A stretch of DNA of 64,000 nucleotides, from assembly GCF_023016085.1 (NCBI RefSeq), contig NZ_JALKBF010000001.1:2418001-2482000 (forward strand), written 5' to 3'. The DNA comes from Aliiroseovarius sp. F47248L. Its GTDB lineage: Bacteria; Pseudomonadota; Alphaproteobacteria; Rhodobacterales; Rhodobacteraceae. Of the stretch, positions 8,998 through 20,434 are shown in pieces. The notes under the pieces are model-generated. The model saw only the letters and a list, made by a program, of their open reading frames with translations, made no database searches and was not told the origin of the DNA. The first letter of the stretch is position 1, and the number at the start of each line of letters is the position of its first letter. The translations under genes and the position numbers were made by a program.

Positions 8998-9696
8998 TCA
9001 GGCCAAAGACACCAGAGGGCCTGCAATTTCAATGCCCTCGGGGTTGATCCGGGTGCCAAGCACAATGATCTTCACCCCAGCAGCGCGGGCGTCATCGAAG
9101 GCGGCGCCATAAGCTGGATCAATATCCCGCGCCAGATCGAACTGATCACAATCGGTGCGCTGCACCAGATAGAGCATCACCGCGCGATGGCCTTGCGCAA
9201 CCATATGCTCAAGCTCGCCCAGATGTTTGGTGCCGCGCGCGGTCACGCTGTCGGGAAACTCGGCAAGACCAGATTGCCGACATAGAGTCACCGACTTCAC
9301 CTCAACATAGGTCAGCGCATCACCTTCCAACAGGAAATCAATGCGGCTGTTATCGCCGTATTTCACCTCGGGTCGGACGGAATGATAGTTGGCTAGACCC
9401 GGTACAGATCGCGCTTCAAGCGCCGCGCGCAAGGCACGGTTTGGCACCGAAGTATCCACACCTGTCAGATGCCCATTCTCGTGATCCACCAATCGCCAAC
9501 CAAATTTCAACTTCTTCTTGGGGTCGTCATTCGGCTCAAGCCAGATTTTCATGCCCGGCTCTGCCAGTCCCATCATCGATCCGGGGTTGGCGCAATGCGC
9601 CACCACCTCACGACCGTCTTCCAACCGACAATCAGCCAGAAACCGTTTGTAGCGTCGAATAAGTCTGGCGGGCACAAGAGGGCTGGGAAATTGCAT
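8998..9696 (-). CDS. sfsA: DNA/RNA nuclease SfsA
   Basis: SfsA is a sugar-fermentation-stimulation family protein of the PD-(D/E)xK nuclease type. The 232-residue protein starts MQFPSPLVPARLIRRYKRFL. It carries the family block VVAHCANPGSMMGL, the nuclease-like RIDFLLEGDALTYVEVKSVTL (with D, E and K spaced as in PD-(D/E)xK enzymes), and DSVTARGTKHLGEL. It lies directly before map with a 36-base gap and the same orientation, so co-transcription is likely. Confidence 0.93.
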   Translation of the reverse strand: MQFPSPLVPARLIRRYKRFLADCRLEDGREVVAHCANPGSMMGLAEPGMKIWLEPNDDPKKKLKFGWRLVDHENGHLTGVDTSVPNRALRAALEARSVPGLANYHSVRPEVKYGDNSRIDFLLEGDALTYVEVKSVTLCRQSGLAEFPDSVTARGTKHLGELEHMVAQGHRAVMLYLVQRTDCDQFDLARDIDPAYGAAFDDARAAGVKIIVLGTRINPEGIEIAGPLVSLA

Positions 9697-9734
9697 GGAG
9701 CGGGCCTATACCGGAAGTAGGATAGGAGCAAGCA

Positions 9735-10463
9735 ATGCCAAACCCAACCGCCGCCATGTTGGTCATTGGTGACGAGATTTTGTCAGGCCGGACAAAGGAT
9801 GCAAACATGCATCACCTGGCGGGCAAACTGACCGAGCATGGCATTGATCTAAAAGAAGTGCGCATCGTATCCGACGATGCTGCCGCCATCGAAGCTGCGG
9901 TAAAAGCCCTTTCCAACAGCTATGACCACGTATTCACATCGGGCGGTATTGGCCCCACGCATGACGACATCACCGCCGACTGCATCGCGCGCGCTTTTGA
10001 TGACCACATCGACATCAGAGACGATGCACGTGCCCTTCTGGCCACCCATTACGCGCGGCAAGGGCACGAGTTCAACGCAGCACGCCAGCGTATGGCCCGC
10101 ATCCCAGACCGCGCTACATTGATAGAAAACCCAATCTCGGTTGCACCCGGATTCACGCTGGAAAATGTGCATGTGATGGCAGGCGTTCCATCCGTCTTCG
10201 AGGCTATGGTCGACAGCATTTTGCCCAGCCTGACAGGCGGCGCGCCCCTGCAATCCCATTCGATCCGGATCGAACGCGGAGAAGGCGAGATCGCTGGCCC
10301 CTTGGGGAAACTGGCAAACGAGTACACAGACCTGAGTTTCGGGTCATATCCATTTATTCAAAACGGCGTTTTTGGTGCGAATATTGTGATCCGGGGTACA
10401 GATTCCTCCCGACTTGATGCAGCCGCCCGAAGCCTGTCCCAGCTATTTTCGGAGGACATATGA
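9735..10463 (+). CDS. CinA N-terminal-type molybdopterin-binding protein
   Basis: This 242-residue protein has the MoCF_biosynth domain found in CinA, MoaB and MogA: AAMLVIGDEILSGRTKDAN at the N-terminus and FTSGGIGPTHDDIT near residue 75. It lacks the C-terminal nicotinamide-nucleotide amidase domain of full-length CinA. It is therefore the short form commonly annotated competence/damage-inducible protein A. A good Shine-Dalgarno (TAGGAG) precedes the ATG. The stop overlaps the following GNAT gene by 4 bases, and a divergent pair with sfsA is formed on the left. Confidence 0.85.
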   Translation: MPNPTAAMLVIGDEILSGRTKDANMHHLAGKLTEHGIDLKEVRIVSDDAAAIEAAVKALSNSYDHVFTSGGIGPTHDDITADCIARAFDDHIDIRDDARALLATHYARQGHEFNAARQRMARIPDRATLIENPISVAPGFTLENVHVMAGVPSVFEAMVDSILPSLTGGAPLQSHSIRIERGEGEIAGPLGKLANEYTDLSFGSYPFIQNGVFGANIVIRGTDSSRLDAAARSLSQLFSEDI

Positions 10464-11191
10464 AACACACTCTTCCCAGCGTTGACCAAGTTATAGAGGC
10501 TTGCGAAGTGACTTGGCCACCTGCCGCCACCAAACGTGTCGGCGCATGGGTCATCCGTGATGGAGCGGGCGGAGGCAAGCGTGTCTCGGCTGCGACCGAA
10601 AACTGGCCGACCACAGAAGCAGACCTGCCGGTCGCAGAAAAAGCGATGCGCGATCTTGGGATGGACCCGTTGTTTCAGATCCGTCATGGCGATGAGCATC
10701 TGGATGAAATGCTGGAAAAGCATGGCTATCACATCGTTGATCCGGTCAATTTCTGGGTGATCGAAGTTGAGGAACTGATCCAAGACGCACCACCACCAGT
10801 ATCTGCCTTTTCGATCTGGCCAACCTTGTCCATCATGCATGAGCTATGGGACGCAGGTGGCGTTGGCAAAGAACGACGCGCCGTGATGGAGCGGGCTGAC
10901 TGCCCCAAAACGGGCCTGCTGGCCCGCACCGATGACGCACCCTCAGGCGTTGGGTTTGTCGGACTGCACGGCGAAATCGCGATGGTCCATGCATTGCATG
11001 TGGACAAGGATATGCGTCGGATGGGCACAGGGTTGAACCTGTTGAAGCAGGCGGCAATTTGGGCCAGTTCACAAGGGGCTAAATATGTTGCTTTGATCGT
11101 CACACAGGGCAACCATGCGGCCAATCCCCTTTATGCCAATATCGGGATGCACCTGATCGGGCACTACCATTACCGCACCAAGCCACAATAA
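10460..11191 (+). CDS. GNAT family N-acetyltransferase
   Basis: The 243-residue protein carries a C-terminal GNAT acetyltransferase fold. The acetyl-CoA-binding beta strand and loop are visible in ALHVDKDMRRMGTGLNLLKQA, followed by KYVALIVTQGNHAANPLYANIGM, a typical motif B region. The N-terminal half (residues 1-120) is longer than in simple GNATs and has no motif I can assign. The substrate is unknown. It is coupled to the CinA-like gene by a 4-base overlap and followed 11 bases later by an AhpD-like gene. Confidence 0.8.
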   Translation: MKHTLPSVDQVIEACEVTWPPAATKRVGAWVIRDGAGGGKRVSAATENWPTTEADLPVAEKAMRDLGMDPLFQIRHGDEHLDEMLEKHGYHIVDPVNFWVIEVEELIQDAPPPVSAFSIWPTLSIMHELWDAGGVGKERRAVMERADCPKTGLLARTDDAPSGVGFVGLHGEIAMVHALHVDKDMRRMGTGLNLLKQAAIWASSQGAKYVALIVTQGNHAANPLYANIGMHLIGHYHYRTKPQ

Positions 11192-11202
11192 GGGGAACCA
11201 TC

Positions 11203-11778
11203 ATGCCGCATAACAACAATGGCGTGACAGCGCTTGACCTGCCGATAGTCGATCCACTGCCCGACGACATTCAGAAATATTTCGACATCTGCGACGAGAA
11301 ACTTGGCCTCGTGCCGAATGTGCTGAAAGCCTATGCGTTCGACATGGAAAAACTACGCGCATTTTCGGCGATGTATAACGAGCTGATGTTGGGTGACAGT
11401 GGCTTGTCGAAGCTGGAGCGCGAGATGATCGCCGTGGTGGTCAGCTCGATCAATCGCTGCTGGTATTGTCAGGTCGCCCATGGCGCCGCCGTGCGAGCCC
11501 TGTCGGGCAATCCGCAGCTGGGTGAAGCGATGGTCATGAACTGGCGAATGGCTGACTTGGACAAGCGTCAGCGTGCGATGTTGCAGTTTGTCGAAAAGGT
11601 CACCAAAACCTCGTCCGAAATCTCCGAGCCGGATCGAGAGGCTTTGCGACAAGCCGGCTTTTCAGATCGCGACATCTGGGATATCGCGGCAACCGTGGGT
11701 TTTTTCTCGATGTCCAACCGCATGGCGTCGGCAGTAGGCATGCAACCAAACGACGAATACCACGCCAAAAACCGATGA
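11203..11778 (+). CDS. Peroxidase-related AhpD-like protein (carboxymuconolactone decarboxylase fold)
   Basis: This 191-residue protein belongs to the peroxidase-related AhpD-like group. The redox motif is RCWYCQVAH with Cys86, Cys89 and His93, matching the CxxC plus histidine of AhpD, which regenerates peroxiredoxin thiols. A helical segment (LSKLEREMIAVVVSSIN) comes before it, and NRMASAVGMQPNDEYH closes the chain in the usual way. A clear Shine-Dalgarno (GGGGAA) precedes the ATG. The stop overlaps the OmpA-like gene. Confidence 0.88.
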   Translation: MPHNNNGVTALDLPIVDPLPDDIQKYFDICDEKLGLVPNVLKAYAFDMEKLRAFSAMYNELMLGDSGLSKLEREMIAVVVSSINRCWYCQVAHGAAVRALSGNPQLGEAMVMNWRMADLDKRQRAMLQFVEKVTKTSSEISEPDREALRQAGFSDRDIWDIAATVGFFSMSNRMASAVGMQPNDEYHAKNR

Positions 11779-12716
11779 TCTGCCCGTCACGACAACTTTG
11801 GATTGCCGTCTTTCTGGTGTGCGCGACCATTGCGACGCACCCTGCCCGTGCCTTTGACCTGCCAGCCGGTGCGAAGCTGCGCGCAGAAGAGCGGGACGAT
11901 GCAAACCGTGCATCCCTTGCGACAGATCGTTATAACGGCGAAACGGTACCATCCTTCTTTGCAGAAGGTCAGATAGTTCGGCAGGCTTGGAAGGTGGATG
12001 GCACCAGTCAAACCAGTTTTCAGATCCTGACCGGGTTACGCGACCAGTTGGAGCGGGACGGTTTCGATATATTATTTCAATGTCAGTCCGTGTCTTGCGG
12101 CGGTTATGATTTTCGCTTTGGAATCGGCCATTTCCAGGCGCCGGTCATGTTTGTCGATCTTGGCGATTATCACTATTTAAGCGCACAGAAGGGAGACCTG
12201 TTGACCAGTGTTCTGGTCAGTCGCTCGAAAGAGTCTGCATTCATCGAAACGCTGCAGGTCAGCCCTGAAGGCAGCACCCCGCCCACCGTTACAATACAGA
12301 CGACCACCACCCCATCACCGGTGCGCACCCCGGCGTCGGGACCCGTAGGAGCACAGTTGGAAAACAGCGGGCGTACCGTTTTGGACGGGTTGAGTTTCGC
12401 AACGGGATCATCCGAACTGACCGATGAAAACGTGCCGATTCTGACTGAACTTGCGACCTATCTGAACCAAAACCCTGACCGGCAGGTGATACTTGTGGGC
12501 CATACAGACGCCGAGGGCAGCCTTGCAGGCAATGTCGCGCTATCCCGCAAACGCGCAGCCGCTGTGATGAACAGCCTGATCCGACTTTATGAGGTTAGCC
12601 CTGCACAGATGTCTGCTGAGGGCATAGGATATCTGATGCCGCTTGCTCCGAACCTGACACCCGAGGGGCGAGAGGCGAACCGGCGGGTTGAAGCTGTCTT
12701 GATCAGCACGGACTAG
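11775..12716 (+). CDS. OmpA family peptidoglycan-associated protein
   Basis: The 313-residue exported protein has an N-terminal signal peptide (hydrophobic core IAVFLVCATIAT, cleavage likely after HPARA). A central domain of unknown function with a CQSVSCGGYDF segment follows, then a threonine/proline-rich linker near 175-190. The C-terminal OmpA domain (about 200-313) contains FATGSSELTDENV, LVGHTDAEGS, LSRKRAAAV and NRRVEAVL, the peptidoglycan-binding pattern. It is probably anchored in the periplasm and may stabilise the envelope. It is linked by overlap to the AhpD-like gene, without an obvious functional tie. Confidence 0.88.
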   Translation: MICPSRQLWIAVFLVCATIATHPARAFDLPAGAKLRAEERDDANRASLATDRYNGETVPSFFAEGQIVRQAWKVDGTSQTSFQILTGLRDQLERDGFDILFQCQSVSCGGYDFRFGIGHFQAPVMFVDLGDYHYLSAQKGDLLTSVLVSRSKESAFIETLQVSPEGSTPPTVTIQTTTTPSPVRTPASGPVGAQLENSGRTVLDGLSFATGSSELTDENVPILTELATYLNQNPDRQVILVGHTDAEGSLAGNVALSRKRAAAVMNSLIRLYEVSPAQMSAEGIGYLMPLAPNLTPEGREANRRVEAVLISTD

Positions 12717-12728
12717 GCGCCATTCAGA

Positions 12729-13634
12729 TCACCAGTTGTCCGGGCCTTTGTCAGCAAAGGCATGCACCAGAAAATCTATGAAGGCGCGCACTTTCGGCTG
12801 AGTAAACCGACCCGGAGGATAGACCGCATAAATGCCCTGCACGTCTTGCGGCAGATCGGGGATTGCATCGATGACCAGCCCTTGTTCCAGCGCGTCAGCA
12901 TAAAGAAAGCTGGGCAGATAGGCGATGCCAAGACCCGAAATAGCCGCGTTCAGAAGCGATTGCCCGTCATTGACGCTCAGCCATCCGGCCGAGCGGACCT
13001 GCCGCACTTCGCCTGACGGGGCCGGCACCTTCCAAACATTGCCTGAACTTTGGTTCGAGTAATGCAGAAGTTTGTGCTCGTTCAGGTCATCAATTCGGGA
13101 CGGACGGCCATACTGTTCAAAGTACTCAGGGCTGCCAACCATTCGACGCGTGGTCGTCGAAATCTTGCGGGCGCGCAGCGAGCTATCTTCAAGCTCGCCC
13201 ACACGAATGGCCATGTCGAACCCTTCGGAGATCAGCTCCACATAACGGTTGGCCAGATCCATATTCACATGCACATCGGGGAAATCATGCAGAAACTCGC
13301 CCAAAACCGGGCTAAGGTGATTGACGCCAAAATCTGTCGCAACTGAAATTCGCAGAATTCCCGAAGGTGCAGATTGCATGGACGTGACAAGCGCATCCGC
13401 TTCGCCTGCGTCGTTCAAAACACGGCGTGCGCGATCGTAATAGGCAAGACCGATTTCGGTCGGGCTGACCCGTCGCGTTGTGCGGTTTAGAAGCCGCGCT
13501 CCAAGCCGTGCCTCAAGGCTAGACACGTGTTTGGACACCGCGGATTTCGAGATCCCCATCTTCTTGGCAGCGTCCGTGAAACCGCCTTGATCCACAACAG
13601 TGGCGAAGGCTTCCATTTCGGTCAGTCGATCCAT
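12729..13634 (-). CDS. LysR family transcriptional regulator
   Basis: The 301-residue regulator begins at 13634 (MDRLTEMEAFATVVDQGGF), where the winged-helix domain starts; an in-frame start 27 codons earlier would add residues without family similarity. The DNA-binding helix-turn-helix is in SFTDAAKKMGISKSAVSKHVSSLE-like sequence at about residues 18-42. The C-terminal periplasmic-binding-protein-like effector domain runs from about 90. It belongs to the large CrgA/YafC-like branch. The nearest upstream gene on the same strand encodes an AEC transporter, so the target is uncertain. Confidence 0.9.
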   Translation of the reverse strand: MDRLTEMEAFATVVDQGGFTDAAKKMGISKSAVSKHVSSLEARLGARLLNRTTRRVSPTEIGLAYYDRARRVLNDAGEADALVTSMQSAPSGILRISVATDFGVNHLSPVLGEFLHDFPDVHVNMDLANRYVELISEGFDMAIRVGELEDSSLRARKISTTTRRMVGSPEYFEQYGRPSRIDDLNEHKLLHYSNQSSGNVWKVPAPSGEVRQVRSAGWLSVNDGQSLLNAAISGLGIAYLPSFLYADALEQGLVIDAIPDLPQDVQGIYAVYPPGRFTQPKVRAFIDFLVHAFADKGPDNW

Positions 13635-13766
13635 TTCACTCTTTCCAACAAGTTCTCCCCAGTGCCGTCGTTTATCCGGGCCAATTGGGGCAAGACTGTG
13701 AAGAACAACCGACAATACGGGGGTAATTGCAGGGATCGTTACAGCTCTGGAAACGGTGGTGGTCGG

Positions 13767-14687
13767 CTATCGTGTTGAAAAGATTAGCTCTGCGACACTG
13801 ATCCAAATTGGCAATGTGACAGCGGCCAATAAAGTTGTCTGCGCGATCAGTGTTGCGACCAGATTTCGGTTTGCCCCGAAGGCCGAAGCTAACACATGCG
13901 CCGCTGAGGCGGTCGGAAGGGCTGCAAACACGATCAGCACCGATGCGATGGCTGGATCAAGCGACAGAGCCAAGCTGACACCCAAAGCAAATGCAGGCAG
14001 CGCCACCAATTTTATCGCACAGATCGCCCCATTGAAGCGGTCCAACCGCGCCAGTGCGCCCCAATTCATCGTCGCACCGATTGACAGAAGCGCAATGGGG
14101 ATGGCAGCACGCGCGAGCATTTCGATCGGGGCCATGATTGGTGTGGGTAAACGCCAACTCATCACGCCAAATACTACGCCACCTAGGCTGGCCAGCAAAA
14201 ATGGGTTCAAGGCGATCTTCGCCACCGTCGCACCAAGCCCCAACGCACCGCCGCGGGACAAGGCAGAAACTGCAAAAAGGTTTGCGACGGGCACACCCAT
14301 GCCGACTGCTACAGCCATCTCGCCCACTCCGCCATGGGTCAGCAATCCGACCGAGACCAGACCAAGGGCGGTATTGAAACGCCAACACACTTGCCAAGCC
14401 CCCGCGAAGTCCAGAAACCTCTCGGGTCCGACGCGGCGCAAAAACCACCCCAGAACCAACCCCATGGACAAGATACCCCAGACAATGGGTGCCATGACGA
14501 ACAACTTTTCGGGATCAATGGGGCGACTTGCGGCCGCGACGAACAGAAGGGCGGGAAACAGGATCTCGAAGTTCAGACGATCCAGACCTTGCCACGCATT
14601 CTCAGACAAGCGGTTGCGCAAGAGCCCACCCAGTCCAACCAAAAGGAAACTGGGCACAATTCCGAAAAAGACGGCGATGAAAACCAT
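13767..14687 (-). CDS. AEC family transporter
   Basis: The 306-residue integral membrane protein matches the auxin efflux carrier (AEC) family. It has about ten hydrophobic segments arranged as two five-helix halves, with the helix-breaking segment NFEILFPALLFVAAA and a second repeat around LLSIGATMNWGAL. Family members move organic acids such as malate or other small anions. The start at 14687 gives MVFIAVFFGIVPSFLLVGLG, typical of the family. The LysR gene lies 130 bases downstream on the same strand. Confidence 0.87.
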   Translation of the reverse strand: MVFIAVFFGIVPSFLLVGLGGLLRNRLSENAWQGLDRLNFEILFPALLFVAAASRPIDPEKLFVMAPIVWGILSMGLVLGWFLRRVGPERFLDFAGAWQVCWRFNTALGLVSVGLLTHGGVGEMAVAVGMGVPVANLFAVSALSRGGALGLGATVAKIALNPFLLASLGGVVFGVMSWRLPTPIMAPIEMLARAAIPIALLSIGATMNWGALARLDRFNGAICAIKLVALPAFALGVSLALSLDPAIASVLIVFAALPTASAAHVLASAFGANRNLVATLIAQTTLLAAVTLPIWISVAELIFSTR

Positions 14688-14724
14688 GTGACCTCCGGGC
14701 CGAACCCAAGATCACATGATCAGA

Positions 14725-17320
<2,596 letters not shown>

Positions 17321-17322
17321 AA

Positions 17323-17703
17323 TCAGCTACTTTCCATACAGTGCCGCCGAAACGCGCGTTTGAGCATGTCCAGCTCTTCCCGTAACAGATCGACCTCGGC
17401 CCGAATATCAGTCTCAAGCGGTTGCCCGGTCACAATCGAAAATGAATTCAGGGTTGCACCACTGTTCTTGTCGGAGATCAGAAAGGTCTGGACGCCATCA
17501 GTCAGCAGTTCTGCCGGGATCGGCACTTTGACAGCATATCTGCCGGGCTGATCCGGCTGCGGCACCGCTGTCAAACCATCAATCTTCTGGGAAAGATGTG
17601 TTACCTGAAGCTCGGGCGGCGTGCCCTGCGTGTCTGCAATTGTCAGAACGCCTTCCCATACGCCCGCTTGAATGCGCGCTTTTACCAGCTGGGGTTTTGT
17701 CAC
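17323..17703 (-). CDS. Conserved hypothetical protein (126 aa)
   Basis: I do not recognise a named family. The protein starts at a GTG (17703) preceded by AGGAG, and is soluble with no signal peptide. A beta-rich body (VWEGVLTIADTQGTPPELQVTH, then YAVKVPIPAELLTDGVQTFLI) is followed by a C-terminal helical, charged tail (EVDLLREELDMLKRAFRRHC) that could be a short coiled coil. It lies between the DUF523 gene and the DUF6478-like gene with short gaps, pointing to a shared transcript. Confidence 0.7.
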   Translation of the reverse strand: MTKPQLVKARIQAGVWEGVLTIADTQGTPPELQVTHLSQKIDGLTAVPQPDQPGRYAVKVPIPAELLTDGVQTFLISDKNSGATLNSFSIVTGQPLETDIRAEVDLLREELDMLKRAFRRHCMESS

Positions 17704-17715
17704 TTCACGCTCCTA

Positions 17716-18489
17716 TCAAACCTCTGCCCGCGGACGTCGGCTGAATGTAACGTCGCGCAGGATCACTTGGCTCATTTCGGGGTTCTCGAACACCAGATCG
17801 ACCCACATCCGGTCGACCCGTTTTTCGTTCAAGTTTGTATAGGCGAGGTCGAATTCGACTATCGCCTCGGTCTGTTCGACCGGTAAGGCGCGGACGATTT
17901 GTTCTGTGTTCGGCCCATGTTGGATATTCAGACGTGCATATACTTCAAGCGGCTTCTCCATCTCGACCAATGCGGTCAGACGCACAAGGTGGTTGCGTTT
18001 AAGCCCATCGACGGCAGATTGCGGAAGTTCGACCACGAGCGATAGAAACGATCCGTCAAACCCAAACACATCCATCCTAAGACCAAAGGGCGCAAGGTCA
18101 CTTTCACGGGTATTGCGGATCTGCCGGACCGTCAGTTCCGACACCCGACAATCGTGAAATACGGTCGCCTCGCTACCGAAGTTCGACTTGCTTTCAACAG
18201 CTGCCCGCCCCGGTGGAGACAACGGGCCGCGCCACAGTTCTGGGCGATAAGCCCAATCACTGTGCAAAGGCTTTTGGATCGCGCCTGAGCCGATCAACGG
18301 CAGTGTCAGTCGCCCATCCGCGACGTGGAGAACCCGATCCAACGCCTGCCGCAACATGCGCGCGCGTGTGCGGACACTGCGTAAAGCCGCAAGATCAAGA
18401 GCTTCAGCGCGCTGCAGAACAGAATTCCAGCGCAGCAGTGAGCGTCGCTGAAGCCAGTGATCAAGGATGCCGTTCACACGTCGCGCCAT
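17716..18489 (-). CDS. Conserved hypothetical protein, DUF6478-like
   Basis: The 257-residue protein resembles the DUF6478 family, which I know mainly from Rhodobacterales; this match is from memory of the sequence pattern. The chain has a helical N-terminal part (WLQRRSLLRWNSVLQRAE...RARMLRQALDRVLHVADGRL) and a WAYRPELWRGPLSPPG block, then a beta-rich C-terminal half ending in VILRDVTFSRRPRAEV. No signal peptide or membrane segment is visible. Function is unknown. It lies 12 bases upstream of the 126-residue gene, in the same orientation. Confidence 0.72.
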   Translation of the reverse strand: MARRVNGILDHWLQRRSLLRWNSVLQRAEALDLAALRSVRTRARMLRQALDRVLHVADGRLTLPLIGSGAIQKPLHSDWAYRPELWRGPLSPPGRAAVESKSNFGSEATVFHDCRVSELTVRQIRNTRESDLAPFGLRMDVFGFDGSFLSLVVELPQSAVDGLKRNHLVRLTALVEMEKPLEVYARLNIQHGPNTEQIVRALPVEQTEAIVEFDLAYTNLNEKRVDRMWVDLVFENPEMSQVILRDVTFSRRPRAEV

Positions 18490-18553
18490 ACTGTGGTGTC
18501 GCCCTGCTTAGATTCGTCCGCCTGCCCGCTCTTATTCTTAGAACAGAATCGGA

Positions 18554-19318
18554 TCAGTTGCGCAAACCGTCTAGCCAACCTTTGACGCCGCCAGCGCCCT
18601 TGCTGATCTTGTTTGCCTTGCGGATCTGGGCGACGAATTCGCGCAGCAGTTCATAACCTTTGCCCTGCCCAAATGGTTGTTCCGCGAACGCCGTAGCACT
18701 GGCAGTGACCAGCCGTCCGTTCACCTCGAGAAACGCGCGCCAAGTTGTGTTGGAAAGCGCCGCGGGCAAGCCTTCCGAGGTATCCCGAAGTCGGACATAC
18801 AACACACCGGATGCTGTTTTAACATCCAGTAGTTTGACAGTATCCGCCTTACCCACCCTGCTCAACGCGGCACGCCCTACATCGCTTTGCACAAATTCGC
18901 GCGCCTCGCGCAGTCGGATGTTCGGGTCATCTGATATCGCTGTAGCCTGAAGAGGCATGGGCAGCACCGTTGCTGTCAGAAATGCCGGTTTAGGCGGCTT
19001 GGGATCAGCTGGGTTTTTGGTCAGGGCTGCGCAGGCCCCGATGGGAATAAATGCGCCTGTCTCGGTATCCTGATAAGACGACGCGTCGATGCAGAACCCC
19101 TTCGGTGCCGCGATCGTTACAGCCCCCCCCATGACCGCTTTGTGGCGCATCAGGCTCTCACGCGGCGTCGCCCGCTCGTCCGAGAATATCGGGCTTTCTG
19201 ACAGATTGGGGCCAGACTTACCACTGCCACCAAAACATCCTGTCAGACCGAGTGCGACACTCAGCACCATACCGGCGCGCAACGCTGCCCTGCCGCAGCA
19301 CTTCCATTTATTGACCAT
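18554..19318 (-). CDS. Putative lipoprotein
   Basis: The 254-residue protein starts at 19318 (MVNKWKCCGR). It has a lipoprotein signal peptide with hydrophobic core and lipobox LTGC, so Cys28 is the likely lipidated residue. The mature part contains a glycine/serine-rich spacer, a PKGFCIDASSY block with GACAAL, which could form a disulfide, and a C-terminal region with EVNGRLVTASATAF. I do not recognise a functional family. It is 64 bases upstream of the DUF6478-like gene, same strand, and divergent from the CPBP protease gene. Confidence 0.75.
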   Translation of the reverse strand: MVNKWKCCGRAALRAGMVLSVALGLTGCFGGSGKSGPNLSESPIFSDERATPRESLMRHKAVMGGAVTIAAPKGFCIDASSYQDTETGAFIPIGACAALTKNPADPKPPKPAFLTATVLPMPLQATAISDDPNIRLREAREFVQSDVGRAALSRVGKADTVKLLDVKTASGVLYVRLRDTSEGLPAALSNTTWRAFLEVNGRLVTASATAFAEQPFGQGKGYELLREFVAQIRKANKISKGAGGVKGWLDGLRN

Positions 19319-19456
19319 TACTTCCCCCCCAACCCGAGGCAACATAATCCGGGCACCACTTCAACGCAGACACATGTCCACCAACTTTTCCCGGTTGTCC
19401 ATCCATCAGATCACCCTCATCATACCGCAAATCAGTTTACATCGTCAGGTATCCAA

Positions 19457-20404
19457 GTGCCCGCTTCCCACCATCAAGACGACCTTTTGGCCAAGCAAAC
19501 CTTCTGGTCCCCTGCTTATCCGCGTATTCAGCTCTGGCGCACGATCGTTGGCATACTTGTCATCCATGCCCTGTTTTTTGCCGCGACTTTTCTGGTTTTC
19601 ATCGTCGGCGCCCGTTTGCTTGGCACCGATCCGGGTCTTATGCTAGGAGCTTCAACCCCGGCCGAGGCGACGGTGTTCTTCCTGACCTTTCTGGGGTATC
19701 ACATCGGGCTTTGGCTGACGGTCAGGATGCTGCACAAACGCGGATTTCGCAGCCTGTTCGGACCAGCTCTTCGCGTGAATTGGCATCATTTCAAGCGGGG
19801 TCTGATGGTGGCCATCGGGATCAGCATCGCGGCCATCCTGTTGCAACTCGTTCAATCCCTGCTCTTGCCACCGGGTCCGGAAACCTCGGCCCAGCAATCC
19901 ATGCGGTTCGTCGACTGGGCGCTGTTGGTGGTGCCCGCGCTGATGCTGGTACTAATGCAGGTATTTGCCGAAGAACTGGTATTTCGGGGCTATGTCCTGC
20001 AACAGTTACGCGCACGATTTCGGTCAATCTGGATCTGGGCGATCCTTCCCTCGCTTGCCTTTGGGGTTTTGCATTACGACCCTGTGACCTATGGCATCAA
20101 CGGTGTATTCTATGTCACGCACACGGCGGTTATTGGGATCCTGTTGGCGGTCGTTACCTTGCGCACAGGCAATATCGGTGCCGCTGCTGGTCTGCATTTC
20201 GGCAACAATGCCATGCTGATCTTTTCCGGCACCAAGGGCACGTTGGATGGCTTTTCTCTGTTCCTGACCGAAATGGACCTGACCAGCGCGCAGATGACAT
20301 GGTCCATCCTGACCCAGACCTTCGCTGTCTTGGCCGCGTTTGCCCTTTGGTGGAAGTTGACCCAGCACAACCAGCCAATTGCAAATGCCGCACAGGCGGA
20401 CTAG
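19457..20404 (+). CDS. CPBP family intramembrane metalloprotease
   Basis: This 315-residue polytopic protein belongs to the CPBP (CAAX protease and bacteriocin-processing) family. The catalytic motif EELVFRGYVL has Glu172, Glu173 and Arg177, and the second motif LAFGVLHYDP carries the histidine ligand. A third metal-ligand region (GLHFGNNAML) includes HxxxN. About seven membrane segments are visible. The start appears to be GTG at 19457. Such proteases process prenylated proteins or peptides, or act in bacteriocin immunity; the substrate is unknown. accD follows 30 bases later. Confidence 0.88.
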   Translation: MPASHHQDDLLAKQTFWSPAYPRIQLWRTIVGILVIHALFFAATFLVFIVGARLLGTDPGLMLGASTPAEATVFFLTFLGYHIGLWLTVRMLHKRGFRSLFGPALRVNWHHFKRGLMVAIGISIAAILLQLVQSLLLPPGPETSAQQSMRFVDWALLVVPALMLVLMQVFAEELVFRGYVLQQLRARFRSIWIWAILPSLAFGVLHYDPVTYGINGVFYVTHTAVIGILLAVVTLRTGNIGAAAGLHFGNNAMLIFSGTKGTLDGFSLFLTEMDLTSAQMTWSILTQTFAVLAAFALWWKLTQHNQPIANAAQAD

Positions 20405-20434
20405 TTAAAACGAAACGACCAAGGAAGACAGGCG

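Noticed and set aside
13756..14691. A 311-codon plus-strand frame opposite the AEC transporter
   Set aside because: The minus-strand product has the membrane profile of the AEC family; the plus-strand product is Ala/Pro/Thr/Arg-rich without fold features.
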